Assembly (NCBI GenBank): GCA_947174825.1 | Contig: CAMWKN010000146.1 | Coordinates: forward strand, 1-5,590 | DNA length: 5,590 bases | DNA from: an uncultured Clostridium sp. | Lineage (GTDB): Bacteria; Bacillota_A; Clostridia; Lachnospirales; Lachnospiraceae | Direction: 5' to 3' | Program-made: the position numbers and the translations under genes | Part shown: positions 1-5,089 of the stretch, one piece after another | Numbering within the stretch: position 1 is the stretch's first letter | Layout: the number at the start of each line of letters is the position of its first letter | The notes under the pieces: model-generated | Databases searched by the model: none | Told to the model about the DNA's origin: nothing | The model's input: only the letters and a program-made list of their open reading frames with translations

Positions 1-500
1 CGAAATTCATAAACTTTAGCTGCATTCAGTTTGCGTTTTTCCTTTTCCCGCTGCGACTTTTCAGTGTCCGGCATATGTTTCTGGTATTCTTTTTGTTTCT
101 TTTTATCCAATTCTGCACTGGTGCTATGTACTTCTTTTTCTTTCTTTCCAGAAGCTTCATTCAGATCCTGCGATTCATCATTATCCTCATTTACCACTTC
201 GTCAATCATTCCGGCAAGCTGTTGGATCTGATGCAGCATACTCTGTAAACCGTCCTCTCCACGATCAGTAAAGGTAATGGTCAGGGAATTATCCGGCATG
301 CGCATAAGCTGCATGGATACCATACCGCTCTCCACTTCATAACCCACTTCTTCCTCTGCCATCTCCACAATCTGCTCCAGAAAATCACGGGATTTCTCCT
401 GATCGGTAAAAAAGTCCTCTATCTGAAGACCATATTCATTCATTTCTTCCTCTGTCATACGACATTGTACCGTGTTATCATCTATCTTGCGAAAATCCAT
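1..500 (-). CDS. mecA: MecA-family adaptor protein (partial, C-terminus off the left edge)
   Basis: MecA adaptors deliver substrates to the ClpC unfoldase and ClpP protease; in Bacillus the classic target is the competence regulator ComK. The visible 166 residues begin MDFRKIDDNTVQCRMTEEEM and continue with EYGLQIEDFFTD and EEVGYEV at about residues 22-56, the typical MecA N-terminal substrate-binding domain. Residues about 100-160 form a highly charged linker, first acidic (EDNDESQD), then lysine-rich. The last visible residues, AKVYEF, look like the start of the C-terminal ClpC-binding domain, which lies outside the window. I chose the ATG at 500 over the adjacent in-frame ATG at 503 because the GAGGG at 510-506 is 5 nt from the former and only 2 nt from the latter. 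The gene follows uppP in the same direction after 131 nt and probably has its own promoter. Its substrates in this organism cannot be read from the sequence. The identification is from recognised family sequence and is fairly secure. Confidence 0.85.
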   Translation of the reverse strand, partial: MDFRKIDDNTVQCRMTEEEMNEYGLQIEDFFTDQEKSRDFLEQIVEMAEEEVGYEVESGMVSMQLMRMPDNSLTITFTDRGEDGLQSMLHQIQQLAGMIDEVVNEDNDESQDLNEASGKKEKEVHSTSAELDKKKQKEYQKHMPDTEKSQREKEKRKLNAAKVYEF

Positions 501-527
501 CATATCCCTCATTTCTATTATTTGCTG

Positions 528-556
528 TTTCTAATATTCAATCATGCCAGTGTAAA
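528..556 (-). promoter_or_regulatory. Candidate proximal sigma-A promoter for mecA
   Basis: On the minus strand, TTTACA (556-551, five of six consensus bases) is followed after 17 nt by TAGAAA (533-528, four of six). Transcription would start near 521 and give a leader of about 20 nt carrying the GAGGG ribosome site. It is weaker than the distal candidate; the two could both be used, or this one may be chance in AT-rich DNA. Confidence 0.3.
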
Positions 557-606
557 CAGTCAGACACCGCCGTAAGTCCACTGTAGCACAAACAATCTAT
601 GGCAAT

Positions 607-635
607 ATCTTAATCCCAAATGGCTTATCTGTCAA
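607..635 (-). promoter_or_regulatory. Candidate distal sigma-A promoter for mecA
   Basis: On the minus strand a perfect -35 box TTGACA (635-630) is followed by a 17-nt spacer and TAAGAT (612-607, four of six bases of TATAAT). The -35 box overlaps the uppP stop codon (TGA, 634-632). The start would lie near 600, giving a leader of about 100 nt before mecA. No intrinsic terminator is visible between uppP and mecA, so readthrough from uppP may also contribute. Confidence 0.5.
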
Positions 636-1540
636 ACACCAAAATATAACAAGATCACAATTCCCAAAATAATGCGGTACCAGCCAAAGGGTCTAAAATC
701 ATGCTTCCTGATATAATTTAACAAGAAACGAATCACCACTAAAGATACGACAAAAGCAGTGAACATGCCAGCTAACAGCATACCTAATTCATATCCGCTA
801 AAATGAAAGCCAAAGTCCAGCACTTTCATCAAACTGGCACCAAACATAACAGGAACTGCCAGAAAAAAGGTAAATTCTGCCGCTACTGTCCTGGATAATC
901 CCAGAATCAGCCCACCAATAATCGTAGCACCGGAACGGGAAGTCCCTGGAAATAAAGCGGCAATCAATTGGAACATTCCAATCAGAAATGCCTGCTGATA
1001 AGTGATCTCTGCAATGGTGGTAACTTTTGCTGTCTGTTTCTGATTCCAGCGTTCTACCACCAGAAATACGATTCCCACCAAAATCAGCATCACAGCTACC
1101 ACCTGATAATGATAAAATGCCGCTTCTAACACATCTCCCCAGACGATTTCCACTACCGCAGCCGGTACACATGCCACCACAATCTTAAACCACATTATCC
1201 AGGTATCTGCTTTGATATAAGGCAAGATCGATTGAAACACGGCGGGACATCCTTTGGAAAATCCTGTGGCTTTCTCAGAATGAGATCTGCTCCCAGCTCC
1301 TTTTTCAGATGTTGTTTTTCCTGGTACAGTAAAAGGCCACAGCTGCTCCCAGAACAGCAATACCACCGCCATGATAGCCCCTAACTGCACCACCACTAGA
1401 TACATTTCCCAAAACGCCTCGCTGACCGACATCGGCAGAATTTCGTCTAAAATAATCATGTGCCCTGTGCTGCTGACAGGAAGCCATTCCGTGATTCCTT
1501 CTACGATTCCATAAAAAATTGATTTCAAAAATTCCGTCAT
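632..1540 (-). CDS. uppP: Undecaprenyl-diphosphatase (UppP/BacA)
   Basis: This integral membrane enzyme dephosphorylates undecaprenyl diphosphate to the monophosphate, recycling the lipid carrier for peptidoglycan and other surface polymers; overexpression of the family gives bacitracin resistance. Both family motifs are present: GIVEGITEWLPVSSTGHMI at residues 11-29, with Glu14, Glu18 and His27 matching the E. coli active-site Glu/Glu/His, and LFPGTSRSGATIIGG around residues 196-210, with the conserved Arg202. Much of the rest is hydrophobic membrane segments. The reading frame is open up to a GTG at 1588, but I chose the ATG at 1540 (302 residues) because homologues start about ten residues before GIVEG and the predicted transcription start near 1590 leaves no room for a ribosome site at 1588. 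An in-frame ATG at 1573 is another possibility. The only candidate ribosome site is GGGGG, about 9 nt upstream of 1540. The loop after the second hydrophobic segment is longer than usual (see findings). Confidence 0.93.
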   Translation of the reverse strand: MTEFLKSIFYGIVEGITEWLPVSSTGHMIILDEILPMSVSEAFWEMYLVVVQLGAIMAVVLLFWEQLWPFTVPGKTTSEKGAGSRSHSEKATGFSKGCPAVFQSILPYIKADTWIMWFKIVVACVPAAVVEIVWGDVLEAAFYHYQVVAVMLILVGIVFLVVERWNQKQTAKVTTIAEITYQQAFLIGMFQLIAALFPGTSRSGATIIGGLILGLSRTVAAEFTFFLAVPVMFGASLMKVLDFGFHFSGYELGMLLAGMFTAFVVSLVVIRFLLNYIRKHDFRPFGWYRIILGIVILLYFGV

Positions 1541-1596
1541 CTCAATATACCCCCATCTTAAGCCCTTAAACATTAAAGTTTCATTCACACTTACCT

Positions 1597-1625
1597 ATGC
1601 TATCATGTATATTCCATTTCGTCAA
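1597..1625 (-). promoter_or_regulatory. Candidate promoter of uppP
   Basis: On the minus strand, TTGACG (1625-1620, five of six consensus bases) is followed by a 17-nt spacer and TAGCAT (1602-1597). A TG one base before the -10 makes an extended -10 (TGATAGCAT). The start is expected near 1590. It lies just beyond the operon terminator, as expected for an independent uppP unit. Confidence 0.5.
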
Positions 1626-1674
1626 AGGAAATTCCAGACTATCCTTACAGCAAAAGTTGCAATATTGTAAGTAA

Positions 1675-1706
1675 AAAGCGGCTGATGAAATCTCATCAGC
1701 CGCTTT
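1675..1706 (-). terminator. Intrinsic terminator of the butyrate operon, after etfA
   Basis: A perfect 14-bp inverted repeat (arms 1675-1688 and 1693-1706, containing GCGGCTGATGA / TCATCAGCCGC) encloses a 4-nt loop. In the minus-strand transcript the GC-rich stem ends in a run of five U (1677-1673, partly within the stem) and a U-rich tail. It begins 28 nt after the etfA stop codon. In the plus direction the T-run is only three bases, so it is best read as a minus-strand terminator. Confidence 0.92.
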
Positions 1707-1734
1707 ACTATTCTGTCATCTATAACAGAGTGAA

Positions 1735-2784
1735 TTATTTCTCGTAATTCTTCAATGCTTCTGTCAGCTTTGGAACGATCTTATTCAGATCCCCAACAAT
1801 ACCATAATCAGCTACATCAAAGATTGGAGCAGTCTCATCTTTGTTAATAGCAACAATGATGTCAGACTCTTCCATACCAGCGGTATGCTGGATTGCACCA
1901 GAGATACCGATAGCAAAATATACGTTAGGACGTACGGTCTTACCTGTCTGACCTACCTGCAGCTCTTTTGGCATCCAGCCGTTATCTACAACGGCACGGG
2001 AGCAGCTTACGGTACCACCGATAGCAGATGCCAGATCTTCTAAGATCTTGAAGTTTTCTTTGCTGCCAACTCCACGACCACCAGATACCAGAATCTTAGC
2101 TTCCTGGATATCTACCGTGTCATTTAATTCTTTCACGATCTCTAAGATCTCTACATATTTGTTATCCGGAGTAAATCCAGGGTTATACTCAATTACCTCT
2201 GCCTTAGCACCAGAGATTGGAGCAATCTTCTGCATAACACCAGGACGTACGGTAGCCATCTGTGGACGGTTATCCGGACAAGCAATCGTAGCGATGGTGT
2301 TACCACCAAATGCCGGACGAGTCATCAGCAACTGATTGTGCTTCTGCTCTTGTCCCGGAATTGGATTGAGTGGGAAATCACCAATCTCCAATACGGTACA
2401 GTCTGCTGTCAGACCGGTAGCCACACGGGCAGATACACGAGGTCCCAAGTCACGTCCGATGGCTGTAGCGCCAACTAATACGATTTCTGGCTTGTACTCA
2501 TTAATAACTGATGACAGTGCATGTGCATATGGCTCTGTCCGGTAATCCTTTAATTCCGGATCATCCACTACGATAACCTTATCTGCACCATACTCTGCTA
2601 ACTGGTCTGCCAGACCTTTTACACCAGAACCGATCAGGACTGCTGAAACATCTGTGTTAAGATCTGCGGCAAGTTCCTTTGCTTTTCCAAGCAATTCAAA
2701 AGCGATTCCGCTTAATTCATTGTCTACCTGCTGTGCAAAGACATAGACACCCTTATATTCTTCTAAACCCATTTTATTCACCAC
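1735..2784 (-). CDS. etfA: Electron transfer flavoprotein, alpha subunit
   Basis: EtfA pairs with EtfB and passes electrons through its FAD to butyryl-CoA dehydrogenase in the cytoplasm. The N-terminal half (about residues 12-200) is the ETF alpha/beta domain with EYKGVYVFAQQ and GATAIGRDLGPRVSARVATG. The C-terminal FAD domain carries SGGRGVGS (234-241), SR (262-263), QVGQTGKTV (276-284), the family signature GISGAIQH (293-300) and DVADYGIVGD (323-332). At 349 residues the length fits clostridial EtfA, and there is no ferredoxin extension. The start is uncertain. GTG codons at 2784 and 2781 follow AAGGA (2792-2788) by 3 and 6 nt, whereas the ATG at 2772, which gives the homologue-like start MGLEEYKG, is 15 nt from it. 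The gene follows etfB by only 14 nt and is the last gene before the terminator. Function is secure. Confidence 0.96.
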   Translation of the reverse strand: MVNKMGLEEYKGVYVFAQQVDNELSGIAFELLGKAKELAADLNTDVSAVLIGSGVKGLADQLAEYGADKVIVVDDPELKDYRTEPYAHALSSVINEYKPEIVLVGATAIGRDLGPRVSARVATGLTADCTVLEIGDFPLNPIPGQEQKHNQLLMTRPAFGGNTIATIACPDNRPQMATVRPGVMQKIAPISGAKAEVIEYNPGFTPDNKYVEILEIVKELNDTVDIQEAKILVSGGRGVGSKENFKILEDLASAIGGTVSCSRAVVDNGWMPKELQVGQTGKTVRPNVYFAIGISGAIQHTAGMEESDIIVAINKDETAPIFDVADYGIVGDLNKIVPKLTEALKNYEK

Positions 2785-2787
2785 TTT

Positions 2788-2792
2788 TCCTT
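2788..2792 (-). promoter_or_regulatory. Ribosome binding site of etfA
   Basis: AAGGA on the minus strand lies inside the 14-nt etfB-etfA gap. Its spacing favours one of the tandem GTG codons (2784 or 2781) over the ATG at 2772, although family alignment favours that ATG. The tight gap suggests coupled translation with etfB. Confidence 0.6.
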
Positions 2793-2798
2793 TTTATA

Positions 2799-3584
2799 TT
2801 AGATTACGTGTTTCTCTGCCAACTTACCCATAATATAGGATACTGCCTCTTCCGGTGAATCTGGAGCCACCTGCTCTCCAGCTCCCTTTCTAACTTTATC
2901 AGAAGCTTTCGCGATCTTGGTAGGTGAGCCTGCCAGACCCAGATTAGAATCATCTACATCTTTCAGATCTGCTCTGCCCCATACGGTAATCTCTGCATCA
3001 TAAGCATCAAAGATTCCGCCTGGTGTCATATAACGTGGCTCATTTAACTCAGAAAGAGCTGTAATCAGGCAAGGCATTTTTGCCTTAACCATATGGTATC
3101 CGTCGTCATACTGACGCTGTACGATCACACTGTCTCCCTCTACCTTGATATCTTTTGCATAAGAGATAACCGGCAGATCCAGATGCTCAGAAATCTGAGG
3201 TCCTACCTGTGCAGTATCTCCATCAATTGCCTGACGACCAGTGATAATCAGATCATAGTCAATATTTCTCAAAGCACCTGCAAGAGTAGTAGAAGTTGCC
3301 CAAGTATCTGCACCACCTAATACACGATCGGTAACCAGGATACCCTTGTCTGCACCCATAGCCATAGCCTCACGCAGTACATCCTCTGCCTTTGGAAGAC
3401 CCATGGTAATTACTGTGACTTCTGCGCCACATTCATCTTTTAACTTCAACGCTGCCTCCAAGCCGGCCTTATCGTCCGGGTTCATGATAGCAAGCATTGC
3501 ACCTCTGTCCAGAGTACCGTCTGGGTTAAATTTTACGCCGCCCTTGGTATCCGGAACCTGTTTTACACATACAACTATTTTCAC
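2799..3584 (-). CDS. etfB: Electron transfer flavoprotein, beta subunit
   Basis: EtfB forms the NADH-accepting half of the ETF that works with butyryl-CoA dehydrogenase; in the bifurcating branch it holds the bifurcating FAD where mitochondrial ETF holds AMP. The 261-residue protein starts MKIVVCVKQVPDT, has TGRQAIDGDTAQVGPQ at 115-130 (nucleotide-binding loop, closer to the bifurcating and FixA-like form than to the human QAIDDDCNQTG form), the beta signature region VQRQYDDGYHMVKAKMP at 155-171, and the C-terminal arm RYMTPGGIFDAYD, GSPTKI and SPEEAVSYI seen in clostridial EtfB. The start is a GTG at 3584 preceded by AAGGAG 10 nt upstream; the next Met is residue 30, inside the conserved domain. 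It lies 139 nt after bcd and 14 nt before etfA. Bifurcation is inferred from sequence type and operon context. Confidence 0.96.
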   Translation of the reverse strand: MKIVVCVKQVPDTKGGVKFNPDGTLDRGAMLAIMNPDDKAGLEAALKLKDECGAEVTVITMGLPKAEDVLREAMAMGADKGILVTDRVLGGADTWATSTTLAGALRNIDYDLIITGRQAIDGDTAQVGPQISEHLDLPVISYAKDIKVEGDSVIVQRQYDDGYHMVKAKMPCLITALSELNEPRYMTPGGIFDAYDAEITVWGRADLKDVDDSNLGLAGSPTKIAKASDKVRKGAGEQVAPDSPEEAVSYIMGKLAEKHVI

Positions 3585-3594
3585 GGCTTTGTCA

Positions 3595-3600
3595 CTCCTT
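3595..3600 (-). promoter_or_regulatory. Ribosome binding site of etfB
   Basis: A strong AAGGAG on the minus strand lies 10 nt before the GTG at 3584. With no in-frame ATG before residue 30, this site fixes the GTG start of etfB. Confidence 0.75.
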
Positions 3601-3628
3601 GTCTTATTTTTTTATTCACGTTTCGTAT

Positions 3629-3659
3629 GCATCCCCAAGCTGTAAAGCAGCTTGTATGC
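3629..3659 (-). repeat. Stem-loop in the bcd-etfB spacer
   Basis: A perfect 7-bp inverted repeat, CAAGCTG (3636-3642) and CAGCTTG (3648-3654) with a 5-nt loop, is extended by GCAT (3629-3632) pairing with ATGC (3656-3659) across a small asymmetric bulge. A second short repeat, TTTCAA/TTGAAA (3660-3665 and 3671-3676), lies beside it. No U-run follows on the minus strand, so it is not a classical terminator. The rest of the 139-nt spacer (3585-3723) holds only the etfB ribosome site and AT-rich sequence; I find no convincing promoter. Confidence 0.5.
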
Positions 3660-3723
3660 TTTCAAACCGATTGAAACGATGTTCACGTTGTTTCTATTTA
3701 AGATCAGATGTTATCCCATCAGA

Positions 3724-4899
3724 TTAGCTCAATAATGCACCAGAGATAACCATACGCTGTACCTCAGAGGTTCCTTCGTAGATCTCTGTAATCTTTGCAT
3801 CACGCATCATACGCTCTACATCATATTCTCTGATGTATCCATAACCACCAAACAACTGAACACACTTGGTAGTAACTTCCATAGCAGTCTCTGCTGCAAA
3901 CAGTTTTGCCATAGCAGCTTCTACGGAATAAGATACTTTTGCACCATCAGCAAATTCCTGTTTCTTTAATGCAGCACTGTATACCATATTCTTGGCAGCT
4001 TCCACCTGTGTTGCCATATTAGCAAGCTGGAACTGTGTATTCTGCTGTGCAGAAATAGAACGTCCAAACTGCTTTCTCTCCTTGGTATACTCAATCGTTC
4101 TCTCCAGAGCGCCCTCAGCCAGACCTAATGCCTGTGCAGCGATACCAATACGTCCACCATCCAGAGTATGCATAGCAATTGGGAATCCCTTGCCTCTCTG
4201 ACCTAACATTGCATCGGCAGGAATACGGCAATCCTGGAAAATCAGCTCATAAGTAGAAGATCCACGGATACCCATCTTCTTCTCCTTGGTACCAAAGCTA
4301 AATCCTGGTGTTCCCTTGTCTACGATAAATGCAGAGAATTTCTTAACCTTTCTGCCACGCTTATTCTCAACCACGTCAGTGTAAGCGATGATGATGTAAA
4401 CATCACCTACTTCACCGTTTGTGATGAAGCACTTAGATCCGTTCAGAATCCACTCACCTGTTGCCTCATCCTGTACAGCCTTGGTCTGTACACCCTGGGC
4501 ATCGGTACCGGCACCTGGCTCGGTCAGTCCGAATGCACCCAGTTTCTTACCAGAACACAGATCCGGCAGATATTTTTTCTTCTGCTCTTCTGTTCCGTAT
4601 GTAAGGATTGGATCCACACATAGAGAGGTATGTGCTGATACTACTACACCTGTAGTACCGCAAACTTTTGAAAGCTCTTCTACACACATGATATATGTAA
4701 GAATATCAGCTCCCTGTCCACCATACTCCTTAGGAACCGGAATTCCCAGGAATCCACTCTTTCCCATCTTATCCACGGTAACCTGTGGGAAATGCTCTGT
4801 CTCATCTGTTTCCTGAGCCAAAGGCTTTACTTCATTCTCAGCGAACTCTTTAAAAAGCTGTCTCGCCATCTCATGCTTTTTACTTAATGTAAAGTCCAT
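3724..4899 (-). CDS. bcd: Butyryl-CoA dehydrogenase (short-chain acyl-CoA dehydrogenase)
   Basis: This cytoplasmic flavoenzyme reduces crotonyl-CoA to butyryl-CoA, the last step to butyryl-CoA in butyrate fermentation, in complex with EtfAB. The 391-residue protein has the normal acyl-CoA dehydrogenase length and order: helical N-terminal domain, middle beta domain with signature 1, GLTEPGAGTDAQG (124-136), and C-terminal helical domain with signature 2, from QLFGGYGY to RD (348-367). The catalytic base is Glu375 in IYEGTSEVQR, as in Megasphaera elsdenii Bcd and in MCAD. The frame is open to a GTG at 4914, but the ATG at 4899 gives the family start MDFTLSKKHEMARQLF and has AAAGGTGG 11 nt upstream. 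A 190-nt structured spacer separates it from hbd. Relatives such as acryloyl-CoA or caffeoyl-CoA reductase look alike; the hbd and etfBA neighbours make the crotonyl-CoA role by far the likeliest. Confidence 0.96.
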   Translation of the reverse strand: MDFTLSKKHEMARQLFKEFAENEVKPLAQETDETEHFPQVTVDKMGKSGFLGIPVPKEYGGQGADILTYIMCVEELSKVCGTTGVVVSAHTSLCVDPILTYGTEEQKKKYLPDLCSGKKLGAFGLTEPGAGTDAQGVQTKAVQDEATGEWILNGSKCFITNGEVGDVYIIIAYTDVVENKRGRKVKKFSAFIVDKGTPGFSFGTKEKKMGIRGSSTYELIFQDCRIPADAMLGQRGKGFPIAMHTLDGGRIGIAAQALGLAEGALERTIEYTKERKQFGRSISAQQNTQFQLANMATQVEAAKNMVYSAALKKQEFADGAKVSYSVEAAMAKLFAAETAMEVTTKCVQLFGGYGYIREYDVERMMRDAKITEIYEGTSEVQRMVISGALLS

Positions 4900-4910
4900 G
4901 ATCTTTTTTA

Positions 4911-4918
4911 CCACCTTT
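4911..4918 (-). promoter_or_regulatory. Ribosome binding site of bcd
   Basis: AAAGGTGG on the minus strand lies 11 nt before the ATG at 4899 and overlaps the alternative GTG at 4914, which argues against that upstream start. An AT-rich, apparently unpaired stretch (4919-4942) separates it from the nearest hairpin. Confidence 0.6.
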
Positions 4919-4942
4919 CGTTAAAATATAATTTATAGAACA

Positions 4943-4971
4943 GGAAGAACGCTGTTTTGTTGCGTTCTTCC
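4943..4971 (-). repeat. Inverted repeat I of the hbd-bcd spacer
   Basis: Perfect 10-bp arms GGAAGAACGC (4943-4952) and GCGTTCTTCC (4962-4971) enclose a 9-nt loop that reads AACAAAACA on the minus strand. In the transcript it ends 24 nt before the bcd ribosome site. The sequence after it is AT-rich but has no uninterrupted U-run, so it is not a clear terminator. Confidence 0.8.
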
Positions 4972-4972
4972 C

Positions 4973-5031
4973 AGACTTGATTTAGATTTACTAATACATA
5001 GCATGCTATGTATTAGTGAATCTTCAAGTCT
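4973..5031 (-). repeat. Inverted repeat II with a perfect 28-bp palindrome
   Basis: The core is a perfect palindrome, 4990-5017, with half-site ACTAATACATAGCA and centre GCATGC. The symmetry continues outward after one T/G mismatch (4989/5018) with AGATT/AATCT (4984-4988, 5019-5023) and, after a 3-nt bulge (4981-4983), AGACTTGA/TCAAGTCT (4973-4980, 5024-5031). That makes about 27 paired positions in all. It could be a very stable RNA hairpin or, as DNA, a cruciform or dimer-binding site. Confidence 0.85.
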
Positions 5032-5032
5032 T

Positions 5033-5087
5033 GTTGACTTTAGTTTTTCTTGCGCAGAGTGTTCGTCTGCGTTAGAAAAACTTCAAC
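5033..5087 (-). repeat. Inverted repeat III directly after hbd
   Basis: Nested pairing: GTTGA/TCAAC (5033-5037, 5083-5087), then AGTTTTTCT/AGAAAAACT (5042-5050, 5074-5082), a small internal loop, and CGCAGA/TCTGCG (5053-5058, 5066-5071) around a 7-nt loop. In the transcript it begins 2 nt after the hbd stop codon. No U-run follows the stem, so it may act as a 3' mRNA stabiliser or processing site rather than a terminator. Confidence 0.7.
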
Positions 5088-5089
5088 TC

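Noticed and set aside
31..231. 66-codon plus-strand open frame with a Phe/Ser-rich, hydrophobic-looking product
   Set aside because: It is antisense to the Lys/Glu-rich linker of mecA; AAA/GAA codons read backwards give Phe and Ser. No ribosome site or family similarity was seen.
798..1172. 124-codon minus-strand frame inside uppP
   Set aside because: It overlaps uppP in another frame on the same strand and shows no family features, while uppP carries its conserved motifs across this stretch.
3346..3645. 99-codon plus-strand frame opposite the start of etfB
   Set aside because: It is antisense to conserved etfB sequence and has no recognisable domain.
4421..4816. 131-codon open frame on the plus strand opposite bcd
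   Set aside because: It is fully antisense to a well-conserved bcd coding region, and its predicted protein is Cys/Pro/Ser-rich with no recognisable domain. It is best explained as a by-product of bcd codon usage.
4919..4945. Possible promoter for bcd in the AT-rich stretch (TATAAA, TATATT)
   Set aside because: The -10-like sequences have no acceptable -35 at 16-18 nt upstream; AT-rich sequence alone explains them.
4943..5087. Insertion sequence remnant, CRISPR array or attachment site
   Set aside because: There is no transposase, no flanking target duplication that I can see, and no regularly spaced direct repeats; the three inverted repeats differ in sequence.
4900..5089. Rex redox-repressor operator in the hbd-bcd spacer
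   Set aside because: No TTGTTAA-N4-TTAACAA-like palindrome is present; the 28-bp palindrome has a different sequence and no spacer.
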